Origin: Ignelater luminosus
Lineage: Eukaryota; Arthropoda; Insecta; Coleoptera; Elateridae
Assembly (NCBI GenBank): GCA_011009095.1
Contig: VTPC01091301.1
Span: forward strand, 22,425-86,424
Length of the DNA: 64,000 nt
Reading direction: 5' to 3'
In this document: positions 45,905-57,655 of the stretch, piece by piece
How the letters are laid out: every line of letters begins with the position of its first letter
How positions within the stretch are numbered: position 1 is the stretch's first letter
The notes under the pieces: generated by a model
The model's input: the letters and a program-made list of their open reading frames with translations, nothing else
Told to the model about the DNA's origin: nothing
Databases searched by the model: none
Translations under genes and position numbers: made by a program

Positions 45905-48900
45905 GGATTCTCATCATTTGTCTCCAGCAAAACATCTCGAACACATCTACGCTCTTTTTATCAGCTTAGAGGAGAACTGGGAAAACCAAGCATCTGACCA
46001 GTCTGATTTTGGCATCTACGGTTATTTCGTGGCTTTTCCAGATTTTAGTCAGTTTAGCCATCGCATTTTTTTGCCATTGCTGATCTCCGCTTTATTTCTT
46101 CAGTGCACCCGTCAGTATCAGTTGTCATAGACTCCAAGTACACAAAATGACTTACAACGGTGATATTGTTTATTTCCGTGCCTCTGTGCTGATGTTTTTG
46201 ATTTTGCTAGTAGTTGACTCAATTCCGCTTTGGAGTTAGCGAGAATGATTATTGTATCATCTGCTTATCTCAGATTGCAGATTTTGTTTCTGCCAATAGC
46301 GATACCGCCATTTTATCTATCACTTGTATTTTGCATTATTCATTTACCATATATTTCAAATAGAATTGGACTCAGTGGAGTAGTAGTAGTAACCCGAAAA
46401 CTCTCAGTCAGTTCCCCCGTTTACTCTGACTTGACCGCAGTTGTTGTTATATAGATTCCTGATCTGTAGAATTAGGTGGTGTGGCACTTCCATTTCAGAA
46501 AGAATCTGCCACATCTTCATCCAGTTTACTAGGTCAAAGGCTTTGCTGTAATCAATAAAGCACAGATATGTCGTGATGTTAAATACCCTGCATTTTTCTA
46601 TAATATGTCATACGTAATATTTGTTCTCTAGTGCCACGTCTTGGGACGAAACTTGCTTGTTCTTCTGCAATTTCAGGTAGTAAGAATGGTTTTATCCTCT
46701 GTATATCATGTGTAGCATTATTTTGCTGCAGTGTGTAATTAGAGCTATTGTACTGCATAATTTCCTTGATCCTTTTTTATGAAGAGAAATATATACTGAT
46801 TTTGTCCAATCCTCTGACCATGTGCATGTCTCCCATGTTCTTTAGCAAATTTGATACATTTCATCCACTCCAATGTCGTCTGGGGCCCAAATCATTTTGA
46901 TAAGAATATTATCTGTGCCAGTGGCTTTGTGCTTTTTTGTCTTCTAATTGCTATTTCAACTTCACTTCTGAGTATGTCGAAGGTGGCCCAATCGAGGGCC
47001 CAGCCCGTGGTGGGGACACCGAAGGTAGCCCATTTGAAGGCGCAGCCCAAGGTGGGGCCATCAAACGTGGCCCATTCGAAGGCGCAGCCCGATCCACAAT
47101 AGTTTTGACTCATTCGCTGTTTCTGAAACGACTGATCCTATGGAGACCGGACGTTGGTAAGCGGGTGTGGTGGGAGGTAAGCCTTGCATAAAATGCGTGA
47201 GGACCGGGAGGGTTTTGTTTTTGTTTGTAGCCACCGCGTATCTGAAGAACGGCTAATACTATAGAGACTAGACTTTGGTGCAAGGTGTAGTAGGAGAGGC
47301 TTGCATAAGATGTGTGCGTGACCGAGCGTATTTGTATCTTTTTGGCCGTCATGCCATGTCTCAGGAACGGTTGATCATATAAAGCGAGAACCTTGGTAGC
47401 TAGGTGCAGTTGGGTGACTGGTTTGCAGAAGATGTGTGCGGGACCGACTGTGGTTTGTTTTGTTTGTCGGAAATCCCGTATCTGCGGAACGGCTGATCTT
47501 ATGTAGATGAAACTTTGGTTGGCAGGTGCGGCGGGAGAAAGGTTTGCAGAAGATGTGTGATGGACAAGGCGTATTTTGTTTCTTTTTTTTGGCAGAAATT
47601 CCGTTTCTCTGGAACGGCTGATGGGATACAGATGGGATTTTGGTAGGCGGGAGTGTTGGGAGGAAAGGCTTGCATAAGCTGCGTGCGGAATCAACCATAT
47701 TTTGTTTTTTTGTTTTGGCACACATTCCACATGTCAGAAAGGGGTGATCCTATGTAGATGGGAATTTGATAGGCAGGTGAGGTGAGGACCGACCGTCTTT
47801 TTGTTTTGCTTTGGCACTCATGGCGTATCTCCCAAACGGCTGATCTTATAAAGATGAGACTTAGATAGGTAGGTGCGGTGCGGAATAGTCTTACACATGC
47901 GGGAGCACAAGATGAGTGCGTGACCGACTGTCTTTTGTTGTTTTGCTTTGGCACTCATTCCGTATCTCCCAAATGGTTGATATTATAGTGATGGGACTTT
48001 GATAGACAGGCGAGGTGGGAAAAATGCTTACGTAAGGTACACAAGGAAGCACGAGATAGTTGCGAGACCAAACGTATTTTGTTTTTTTTTTTTGTAAAAC
48101 ATCCGGGGTCTCAAGAACGGCTTGATTCTTTAGAGACGGGACTGTAGTAGGTAGGTGCGGTGAGGGATAGGCTTGCATAAGATGAGTGCGGGACCGACCG
48201 CCTTTTGTTTTTGTTTGCCATACTTCTCGTACCTTGGGAACGACTGATCCTGTAGAGATGGGACTTTGGTAGGCAGGTGAGGCGGGGAAGATGCTTTCCT
48301 AAGATCCATGCGGGAGCACAAAAGCGAGCCCGACCGGTAACCAACAAAGGCCAGAGGCCCCGAGCGGAGCCGCGAAGAGGGCGAGCGAAGAGGTCCGCCC
48401 TTGTCCACCTCTAGTAGATTTTTCGTTCTCAGGTGTGGTACCGTTGTGATTTGGTGCAAAAGAGCGTGTTATCTGCTTTATTTTCTTAAACATATCTCTC
48501 GTCTCAGTTTTGTTTTTATGTTCTTCTATTTCTATGCATATTTGGTTCAGGTGACTGTTTTTGTCTTTTAGGCAGAGCCGTTTTATCTCGATGTTCAATG
48601 CTTGGTAGGCCTCTCTTTTATTATCATTCTTCGGTCCTGTAGCTTTTAGTTGTTTTCTTTCTTGTATTCTACCTCATGTGTCATCTGTAATCCATCGTTT
48701 CCTTTTTTCTTCTATAACATTTTTGATGTCTTTAGCATCATTATTCAATATAATTTTGTTTCCGTCCAGATACTGATAGGCGCTCTTCTGGTTGTGTAGC
48801 TTGTCTGAGATTGCGTAGCTTCGGTATCACGGCTTTTTTGTATGTCATTGTTTCTCCGATGCCATTTAGGACGTTTGTTTATTGTTGTTTTATGCTTCCT

Positions 48901-49255
48901 TAGTTTCATGCGCAATTCAGCTGATAGAAGTTGATGATCGCTATTACAATCTTTCCTTGGATATGTCTTTGCGTCTTTAAATGTGGTTCTCCAACGGGAT
49001 TTTACCAGTATATAGTCTATCTGGTTCCTGTATCTGTCGCCAGGTGATATCCAGGTATATAGACGTCTCGCATGATACTGAAAGCCTGTGTTAGTAATCA
49101 GTAGATTGTTATCAATGCAGAGATGTAGAAGACGTACTCTTCTTACATTTCTTTCATCAAGCCCATACAAACCAAGTCTCTCGCAGGTTGTGATATCCTT
49201 TAGTTACACCAATCTTGGCATTGAAATCACTCACAATTGGTGGTTTTCCTAGTGT
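45905..49255 (-). mobile_element. RTE-like LINE split by tandem repeats
   Basis: Minus-strand order: endonuclease 49255-48660, with SDFNAKIGVT near 49235, ERNVRRVRLLHLCIDNNLLI, TGFQYHARRLYTWISPGDRY, RNQIDYILVKSRWR and DCNSDHQLLSAELRMKLRKH; then the linker with CIEIEEHKNKTETRDMFKKI and ITRSFAPN down to about 48420. Similarity resumes at about 46980 with FDILRSEVEIAIRRQKSTKP, WSEDWTKSVYISLHKKGSRK, IALITHCSKIMLH, ICALLITAKPLT-type motif A, LSPILF and ADDTIIILANSKAELSQLL near 46240, ending near 45905 with KIRLVRCLVFPVLL. Between the halves lie about 1.4 kb of unrelated tandem repeats. Many frameshifts; dead. Confidence 0.85.
46982..48412. repeat. Tandem-repeat block inserted in a LINE
   Basis: Two parts. 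From 46982 to 47100 there are about three units of roughly 39 bases with GGTGGCCCATTCGAAGGC and GCAGCCCGAGGTGGGG-like blocks. From 47110 to 48310 there are ten units of about 100-150 bases, each with a TCTCGGGAACGGCTGATC-like anchor (near 47126, 47244, 47362, 47482, 47606, 47733, 47832, 47966, 48114 and 48234), then GATGGGACTTTGGTAGGCAG, GGCTTGCATAAGATGTGTGC and GGGACCGACCGTATTTTG. A final GC-rich piece (48320-48412) is not repeated. Minus-strand open frames across it (206, 116, 109 codons) translate the unit and are not genes. Its edges coincide with the break in the LINE. Confidence 0.8.
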
Positions 49256-49318
49256 TTGTTTCAATTCATTAGAAAACGCTTCGGTTTCTTCATCTTGAGC
49301 TTCACTTGTTGGAGCTTA

Positions 49319-49342
49319 TTATATATATATATATATATATAT
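49319..49342. repeat. TA microsatellite
   Basis: About twelve TA units near the 5' end of the preceding minus-strand LINE. Confidence 0.9.
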
Positions 49343-52139
49343 AACTACATTGAGATTGATAGGGCTGGCATTAAGTCTTACAACAATGATGCGGTTACTA
49401 ACTGTTATGTACAGTTTTACACTATGTTTAATATCTTTGTTTACTGTTGATGATTTACAGGTTTTTAATTTGAATACAGTAACATACGACATACATACTA
49501 CATACTTGCTATTCGTTGCGTTAAAGAATTAACAAAATTATCCTGTTACTGTTTAAATTAAAACTGATTTTATGTTATTTCCAAAACAAGAACAGCTAAA
49601 AAATAAAAATTACTACTCCTCAATATTAAATCGAGACTGAACTAATTCTTAATTTAATTATAAATAAAACTTCGTACCCACTAATTAGAATTTCACTCAC
49701 AGTTTATGATTAATTGGCAATGAACAGCTGTTTGTGATTGAATAACAAATTTGTAATTCTGAATCAATATTCGGCCAATGACGTTTTTCAATGCAATTTT
49801 CCTAAGGTTGCTAAAAAGCTAAAATTATTGTTTTTCAATGTTATCTAGACATTATTATAAAATCAACTAGGAATTTTAATTAATTAATCATTGAAAACTC
49901 AGTTAATAAAATAAAATTAGCGAAGATTATCATGTTTACAATTACCACCAAGCTTGTTCTTTGGAAAATTTTAAAATATTCCTGAGCTTTTGCTGTAGGT
50001 AAATTAATAAAACGTTATAAATATTTAGAAATGTAACAAGAATTGCAAATGTTTTTTTCTAGTTCTGGTTATTATACAAAACTTTTTGCATGAATTTGAA
50101 TTTGTGAAATGCTTTAAATTGAAAAAACGTTTTTTATACATCAAGCTTGTGCTAATGGAATGGAATGGATTAAAATCCTTTTATGTTAGCTTTTTAAGTA
50201 GATTTTCCAGCAAGAAGAATCGTAAATGTAAAAGTTTTTTTTTTAGTTATTCTTCATATTACAAGAAAAACCTTTTTTGCTGAATATTTTTGTAACTAAA
50301 GTTTTGTTAAAATAGGAATATTGATTAAGACATCTATATATTTACATACATTCAGGGTGTCCCAAATTCGATGATGTACAATTCCTCCCCAACTAATTGT
50401 TCCATAGTCCACCATAATCAAATTACATAGACATTCATAATGACTGTTCTTTTGAGCTTCCCTTCAGTAAAGTCTAGATGTTAAAAAACTGGGAGAATCC
50501 AAAAATCGATATTTTCAAATGTATCTTTATGTTTAAATCGAAAATCCCCGGTGTGCGTCAACGAATTTTGTTTTACTTATCTGAATAAAAAAAAATAGTA
50601 ACGTAAGCGAATCAGTCAGTAGTTCAGATGAATAATGCAGTCGACGACAGTACTTGTACTGATGTTCAACACTTAGCGGGATCACCATAAATTGATTTCT
50701 CAATCCACCAGTCTGCTGTTGAGTTAACAGTTATTAATTAAAAACAAAGAACGATATTAAATGAAACAATAGCGCTATTTAATCTGTAAACAAAACAAAA
50801 CTATTCATAACAACAAAAAACGTAACGAAAATAATATTCGACATATTTTGCATCTCTGATAGCTATTGTGGCTAAATAAGCTTGAAACTTTGAAGTAGAG
50901 CTTAAGATGATAAGAGATTCCAAATGCAAATTTAACATTTGACTTGTGTAGCTTATTAGTGATTAACAAAACTAAAATTACAGGTCGTGTAAGGTAGTCT
51001 TCTTGGCCTAGTACCAAATATTTTGCTAGAAATGGGCCCGTTAACCGGTTACGGGCAAAACAGGATTTTATAACCCACTAGTAATAACCCGAACAGTAAA
51101 GCCACAAAAAAAGTTTTGGGAGGCACAGAAAATAATTTGAGTCAAAACCTAAGGGCGACAATTGCGGAAGTCATTGCAAAAGAAGTTTCACAATTAACCT
51201 GCCTTTGATTACTTTTTTAGTACCACGCAGTAGGCAGTTGCGCTGGATATTTACTCGTGCTTGAATTTTGCATTGTCCGATAAGATAAAAGAAAAACATC
51301 TTATTCGTTGTCTTCTGCTCAACTAGTCTTGTTCATGGCATACTTAGATGTTCGGACAAATCTTTCAGCCTCATCGTTAGAAGAAGGAAGTCGCCGTTGT
51401 TAAATGTTTTACATACAAAATTCTTGAAATTTGTGAGAAATAAATTGTTGTCCCATTATCGAAAACCAAAATTATAGGTAGTCTTTTAACGATAACTATT
51501 TAATTTAAAGATGGACAAAACGGCTTTGTTAAGCTAATTTACTGACTCTAACTCATCCAAATAACAATAAGTCGAACTGTTTTCTGTCAAGTTTGTTTCG
51601 AATCGTTACCGTTCCGAGGTTTACCGTTTTAATTGAATCGAACAAGTGCGTTGATTTGGACGTTAGTATTCTCTATGTGAATCTAATTATTTACATTGTT
51701 AACTTTGTACTTGTAAACTTGAAGATTTAGAACAGAAAACCATCGGGTCAGCATGCATCATTCGCATGGTGAGCTAAAGTGACTCAAAAAACCGTAAACG
51801 CAAATATCAGTGAATTCAATTCGATCGATTCACTGTAGTGAGTTGACTCGGCGAATTGGATCGCTTAGGAGTTGCCCAACTCTAATTTTATTTGGAGCTT
51901 CAGTAATTGTAAATCACATTTATTTAAAATGCACATATTTTGAAAAAACGTCAATACAGATTAAACCAGTGAATTTCCAGAATTCCATATGTACTCGCTT
52001 TCATGGTGTTTTAGATAAAGGCTACTAATAACCAGATTTTTGTATTGGGCTTGTTTAGATATGTTATCATAGTTCGTATTGTGTTAAAATCTGTTCTATA
52101 TGCTTACCAATTTGTGGCCAGCAACAGTGTCGTATAGCA
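49343..52139. other. AT-rich DNA with a few transposon-end-like motifs
   Basis: No gene is supported. Near 50353 CAGGGTGTCCCAAATTCG looks like the end of a Tc1/mariner-type element, but no partner end was found. Near 51039 CCCGTTAACCGGTTACGGG is an imperfect 19-base palindrome. Around 51810-51860 short inverted motifs occur (GTGAATTCAATTCGATCGAT and GAGTTGACTCGGCGAATTGG). The open frame 51810-52028 (72 codons) has no similarity I recognise. Confidence 0.5.
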
Positions 52140-52215
52140 CAGTGGTTCTCAATCTTTTGTATTTCGCGCCCCTTTTCTCACCATCAATAATTCTGCGCCC
52201 CTTGCATATAATGAG
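52140..52215. mobile_element. hAT-type transposon end
   Basis: CAGTGGTTCTCAATCTTTTG, followed by TATTTCGCGCCCCTTTTCTC and a second TGCGCCCCTTG, is a typical hAT left end (CAGTGGTTCTCAACC and a GCCCC block). GTATAGCA lies just outside as a possible 8-bp duplication. No transposase and no right end were found; a copia fossil begins just to the right. Confidence 0.65.
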
Positions 52216-52239
52216 GTTTTAATAAAATACATTCACAAA

Positions 52240-55200
52240 CCTCTTATTATACAAAGTATAATTGAAAGTAAAATAAAAGTGTGAACAAAGTACTGAAAAT
52301 ACAAAAACTGCCAGTACTGATAAAATTATGGCAGATTTTTTTTGACGTGATTAATTATACTTCAACACTCCTCCCCAAACTCAGAACCCCCATAAGAGAT
52401 TGTCTACTGTTCTTAAAAGGTACTGCACTTAATGGCTTGGTCAGGAAATCTGCCAACTGGTCCTGGCTTTTGACCTAGTCAATAGCAAAGGTAACTTCTT
52501 GTAGTTTTTGCCGTACAAAGTGGTAGCGTACTTCGATATGTTTGGTTTGTTTGTGAAACTTCGGGTTTTTTATAAACCGTATAGTGCTTACCTTATCCAC
52601 TAGAAGTTTTGGAACTTCTTTTAGATTGCCAACTTCTCTCAATAATACTATACCAACTTTTTAGCAGCCTCAGCTGCGGCAATATATTCAGCTTCTGTTG
52701 TGCTGAGAGCAGTTGTTTGTTGCTTTCGGCTCACCCAAGTGATTGCTCCTCCTCCTAAAGTAGTTGCAATCCTTGTTGTGGAACGACGCATCTTGTCATC
52801 ATTTGCAGAGTCCGCACCACTATAACGAGTCAGTTTTAACTGGAAATTTTTCTTGTAGAAGAGACCATACTGACGTGTTTCGGCCAAATATTTTAGTATA
52901 CGTTTTACGGCTACCCAGTCTGACTGTTTCGGGCAATCCAATACTTCAGAAACAGTACTAACGAACGAACTTAGCATAATTCATACTGAACTTTTTCAAT
53001 AATTGATTAATGTAAGCTTCCTAATATACATAGATTCCATCACACAATTCTTGATTTGCATTCCCAAGTAGCTTTTTAAAGTCCCAATCGTTATTTTAAA
53101 TTTCAGTTTCAGCTTTTCTAAGAATTCTTGAACGTCCTTTCGTTCTGTTCCATCATGAAAACATTCAGGTAGTTGCATATAAACTTTATCTTCAAGTGCA
53201 CCATACAAAAAGGTAGTCTGAATATCAAATTGCGCCAGGTCATATGATTCTGACGCGGCAACTGCTAGTAGAGTACGCACAGTATCAAACCTAACAACCG
53301 AACTGAATGTTTGATCGAAGTCTATACCTTTTTGTTAAATGTGGCCCCTAGCCACCAGTCTCGCTTTGTATCTGGCAATTTCTCTATTTGTGTCTAGTTT
53401 GGTTTTTAGAACCCAACGATTTGACATTATTTTCTTGCCTTGAGGAGGATCAACCAGTGTCCACGTATTTGACTCAGCCAGGGTAATAATTTCACTCGTC
53501 CTGGCTTCTCGCCACAAGTCAGCCTTGTCCGATTCAAAGCCTGCTGAACAGTTAAATCACCTTCTGCCAGAAGAACATAATTACTTAAATAAGACGGGCG
53601 CTTCTTAACTCTATTACTGCGTCTTATGTCATTATCTTCCATAGGAAGATTGTAATTTTCTTCAGACTCTGAAGTGACACTGCTTTCTTCTTCGTCATGT
53701 ATCTCAAAACAAGAGACCTCTTTGACTGTCAATTTGTCTTCATCCACTGCTCTTTCTTGCTTAAACACTACATCATAAGTTATACAGGTTCTTCTCTTAC
53801 TAGGAACACAGACCCTATAGCCATCCCCAAGGCCATGATAACCAACTGGAATGCCTGGAATACTTTTTTCATCCCATTTATTACGTCTTTGTTTGGGTCC
53901 ATTCACAAAGCATTCAGTTTGAAACACTTTTAAGTGTTTTAAATCTCTGACTGTCTCGCCTGTCCAAACTTCCAATGGTGATTTATTTTCCTCGCGACTA
54001 GGACCAGTCATATTTAATAAGTGTACCCCCGTGTTACATGCCTCTCCCCACAAAAGGTTTGGCAGGTTGCAACTTTGCAACATAGAGCACGCAGACTCAA
54101 CTCATGTTTTATTTTCTCCTCTCTACAGACCCATTCTGTTTGGGGCAGTAAGAAGCGCTAGTTCGAACTTCAACTCCATTCTCACGTGACACAAATTCGC
54201 TTCCGTTCTTACAGCGCAAAATCTTAACTTGAATTCCCTTCTGCTTGGCTTTAACCAGAAATATTTTCAAACAATCAGCCAATTCATTCTTGTGTCAAGA
54301 AAAATATACGTCAGTACTTACTAGAGACGTCCTTAAATAATGCAAAGTAACAATTTTCACCAAGAGAGGTTGTCTCCATTGGTCTACGGATATCTGCACT
54401 TATGACTGCTGCTGGTGTTTTAGGAGGATCAGGCCTACTACGAAATCGACTCCGGTGAGTCTTGCCTAAAACACATCCATCATAACATTCATCTCCAGTC
54501 AGATTAACCCCATAACGACTAATTACATCTTTCACATGGTGTTTGTTCTGATGACCTAGTCGTTCATGTCATAGCTGCAAACTATCTAATACCTGGGCAA
54601 GGTACACAGCCTCTGCTGTTACAACTTTCAGGTCTAAGATATACAGTTCGCTTACTAGACAACTAGTCAAAATTACCTCTCTTTTGAAAGTAAATGTACA
54701 GCCTTTAACATCTGCTCGAAATATATGACCCTTGGATACTGATCGAAAACAAATTTCGAGTTACATCTGGAACATACCAGACATTTTCCAAAGTCGTTCG
54801 GACCAAGTTTCCATCAATGTTAACTTCGATTGTAATATCACCTTGACCCAAGACGACAGACGTTGAGTCATTACAAAAGTCATGCATGGGACAAGGGACC
54901 AAAAAAGGTTTGTATGTTGCACAGTAATTCTTGTTTAAGGTTACATATATGAGTCCCCGCTCCGGTATCAACGATCCAATTTGTAGCGCTCTTTGTACTG
55001 CTACATTTGAAACTGTATTTCTGCTTGGACACATCTTTATGCAACTTTTCACCAAGCAGGGGATAAATGCCCTCTTTTTATGCAACGAAAACACTTGACG
55101 TTTTTAATGTCCTTCGAACTTCGCTTTTGTTTTATATCGCCATTAACAAACAGTTGTTTTGGTTTGTGACAAAAAAGCTGTTTTTTGCACCTCTAGACTA

Positions 55201-55655
55201 TCACGTTGCTCAATAGTTCTCAGTTTTTCTACTAAATTTTCTGGGTGCGATCCGAACTGGGTATAGCCTCTCACACATTTCTGAACTCTTTGAAATGTGG
55301 TCCCAGAGTAGACAAAATTCGTGCTTTCAAAATTTTGTCGCTTAATCGATTTTCCTTTTGCTTCTTTAAAGCTGAATTAAGTTCAGAAAAATGGTTTTGC
55401 AATTTTGCAACATGCAATATCCTCAGTTGCGTCGTGCTCCCATCTAAAAAATTCTTCTAACAACCGTTCTAACCGTTGTTCACTGCTTTGCTCGAAAACT
55501 AAATTCAGACTATCCCATACTTCTTCAGTATGACCAAAGTTGATGTCTCATCGTCTAGAGTTGTCATAATATACAGCATAGCTACAGCATCATCGGATTC
55601 CCATTTCTTTAAATCAGTTAAACAAGTAGCATCTGATGCACCAGCTGCAGACACA
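52240..55655 (-). mobile_element. Copia LTR retroelement fossil, 5'-truncated
   Basis: Minus-strand order: gag remnant (from about 55655, with LTDLKKWESDDAVAMLYIMT, then SDKILKARILSTLGPHFKEF), zinc knuckle (CFRCIKRGH), protease region, GAG-pre-integrase and integrase (MKDVISRYGVNLTGDECYDG, CVLGKTHRSRF), integrase end (LPNLLWGEACNTGVHLLN), reverse transcriptase (VDPPQGKKIMSNRWVLKTKL, ARYKARLVARGH) and RNase H (ALSTTEAEYIAAAEAAK). A G-rich tract precedes TGTTGAAGTATAAT near 52366, the likely start of the 3' LTR. No 5' LTR or primer site remains, because the gag end abuts a DNA-transposon transposase. Broken, with several breaks and internal loss. Old, but still readable over most domains. Confidence 0.9.
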
Positions 55656-56645
55656 TCAGTGAAGAAGATATTTTTATGAAAATTTGCATTTTCCTGAAGC
55701 CTATGTGTTATTTCTTCGCAAAATTGCAATCTTCGATCTAAATCATCTTCTAATAATTCTTGAACTATACAAGGTTTATACGGATGCCACTTCTCCTTTC
55801 TTAGAACTTCGTGTGCAGTGGATTTCTTCAAATTATGTTTACGAGCAATTTGTCGAACAGAAACATGTGGATTTTCCACGACAGCCAACATTATATTCTC
55901 ACGTTGTTCATTATTTAGAGCTTTAGGTCTGCCCCTTTTTGAACGATCTTTGACAGAACCCGTCTCATGAAATTTATGTAAAATTTCACTTTCAGTAGAC
56001 TGAGAAATATGGTATTCGGGGTACCCGTTATTAAACAAATTGCAAACTTCCTCCTGTGTTCTCCTTCTGTCTCCATATCCCAGCATCATTAAAATTTCGA
56101 TACGATGTTTTTCTGATAAATGATCCATAGCAAGTCGTATTTTTGTAACTTGGTTATCCTCACTTTAATCAAAATGCTTAATTTAATTAAACAAATAACT
56201 TTTCGCTTCAATTCGGTTATTAATTGACATTTCTACGACGCATTCAATTGTTGCAACAAACAAAAGTGTATCACACCGACCATAATGTGACTAGATGATA
56301 TTGAAAATTTAAAAGACCGCGTCTGGAAAGGTAACAGATGAATAAATAAACTTTTAAGCGTTACTCAAACAATTTTTTGCGTTTTAATTAAAATTTACTT
56401 ATGCAAGTGTATCAAAGTTTTACATCATTGAAAAGAGAAAAACATTCTCTATCAAATGAGTACAATAAAGGGATACCTTCCCATTAAAAAAAATTGAAGC
56501 ATTATTCGTTGCGCTTTTGTTTTTTTAAAAAATAGTTATTTGATATTGCCCTGTAATGTAAAACTAAACACTAAACAACTTTTATAGAAAACATTTGTCC
56601 ATAAAATCCATATTTACTGAGATATATAGGATATTCCATACTTTT
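55656..56645 (-). mobile_element. Mariner-like transposase, N-terminal half, truncated at a copia junction
   Basis: The open frame starts at 56128 and runs 158 codons to FFTD at about 55655: MDHLSEKHRIEILMMLGYGD, then EEVCNLFNNGYPEYHISQST, ETGSVKDRSKRGRPKALNNE, NPHVSVRQIARKHNLKKSTA and HEVLRKEKWHPYKPCIVQEL, ending in RLQENANFHKNIFFTD. This is a helix-turn-helix plus linker of a DUF4817/mariner-type insect transposase, ending at the first catalytic aspartate. The frame has no stops and continues into copia gag sequence. Upstream, ATAGTGTGTCCAAAAAGTAT (read on the minus strand from about 56657) looks like the 5' terminal repeat. The second half of the transposase was not found. Confidence 0.85.
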
Positions 56646-56657
56646 TGGACACACTAT

Positions 56658-57214
56658 ATATAATTATTTTGTTAATATCTATTTATTAATATGTGAAATT
56701 GACTATGCCCAATCTGAAATTGATTAGAATCGATTTGAAGTTGAAAAGGTATAGTCAAAACAAAAAAATGGTGCGTGTTACAATATGTTTTATTTTAAAA
56801 CCTTAGTTACAAATGCGCATTGATTGAAGAATATCAATTTTTATTAATGTTATAAAAAAATTATTCATACCAAATAATTGAACACTTGATCCACCTAAAT
56901 CAATCTTGTGCACTGTCTCGTTTAGGAAACTTTTGTCTTAAATTGACGTCTAGAACACCCTGTAGAACCACAGAAATTTCATCAGCTTTTAAGAAATTTA
57001 TTTTATGGATTTACAAATGCAATTTAAAAATGTTTTATTAATTGCAAAACTTAAACACTCTTTTTATTACAAACTGTAAATATTTAAAATACTACTAAAC
57101 AATCTTATATTTGCTATAAAGACAAACACAAGTAACGATCGTGTATGTTTCACAAGGGTCATCGTGTCACCATCCTGTAGTAATTCACACGCATTTCCCA
57201 TTTCCCATTTCCAG
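56658..57214. other. AT-rich DNA, nothing firm
   Basis: No gene. GAACACCCTGTAG near 56957-56969 resembles a mariner-type end (CTACAGGGTGTTC) without a partner. The last 60 bases carry a pyrimidine-rich run that would serve as the acceptor of the candidate exon to the right. Confidence 0.5.
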
Positions 57215-57321
57215 ATCCTGCACATATTTCAGTTTATCCACAGTATCCCGATTATGGTGTCAATGACTACTGGCACACCCGAGCGAAGAGGTTATTTAAC
57301 CCTAAAAAACAACTTTTGTAA
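57215..57321 (+). other. Candidate terminal coding exon of a host gene
   Basis: A pyrimidine-rich run (TTTCCCATTTCCCATTTCCAG, 21 bases ending 57214) makes a strong acceptor. After two bases that complete a codon, the frame reads PAHISVYPQYPDYGVNDYW, then HTRAKRLFNPKKQLL and a TAA stop at 57319. The aromatic and charged composition is unlike random AT-rich sequence and unlike any transposon block in the window. I do not recognise the protein. An alternative donor inside it (AAGAG before GTTATT, near 57291) would make it an internal exon. The neighbouring exon-like segment at 57607-57655 can be read in the same phase, so the two could be alternative exons of one plus-strand gene whose other exons lie outside the window. 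Confidence 0.4.
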
Positions 57322-57606
57322 CTTTTGTATAATAATACGGTTGAGCGTTTCGCTAGGTTTTGTTTTACAGGGACTGCGGCAAAACTGTGCAGTAGAGGAA
57401 ATTTATACGGTTTTATTAATTATTATTTTGTTTTTCATTTAAACACAAATGCTTTTTCCTTTACCGCTTATGTATTTTATTTGAATTAGCTGCGTTATTA
57501 GAAAAATTCTTTTCTATTAATTAACGCAGTTGTTTTTTGTTTTATGTAATACATTGATTAACATAATATTTATCAAATCCTACTGAGAATTCGATAACAT
57601 TTTCAG

Positions 57607-57655
57607 GGCTCAGCTGCAACGAGCTTCTTGCATCTGCTAGAAGGGACATCTCCAG
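57607..57655 (+). other. Candidate 49-base internal exon of a host gene
   Basis: ATTTTCAG precedes and CCAG followed by GTAAGTGG ends this 49-base, GC-balanced segment in otherwise AT-rich DNA. Both splice signals are near consensus. Two phases are open: GSAATSFLHLLEGTSP (phase 0) and LSCNELLASARRDIS (phase 1); the third has a stop. A 49-base length is not a multiple of three, so inclusion would shift the downstream frame. No family recognised. Phase 1 matches the start phase of the candidate exon at 57215. Confidence 0.4.

Noticed and set aside
47110-47730. 206-codon minus-strand frame
   Set aside because: It translates a 100-150-base tandem unit, and neighbouring units have shifted frames; no known domain.
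51039-51057. Palindrome CCCGTTAACCGGTTACGGG as an operator or origin
   Set aside because: Single imperfect palindrome without context; more likely part of a decayed hAT-type element.
50350-56970. One large transposon bounded by CAGGGTGTCCCAAA (50353) and GAACACCCTGTAG (56957)
   Set aside because: The two ends match only over about 10 bases common to many mariner-type ends, and the DNA between is a mixture of unrelated elements.
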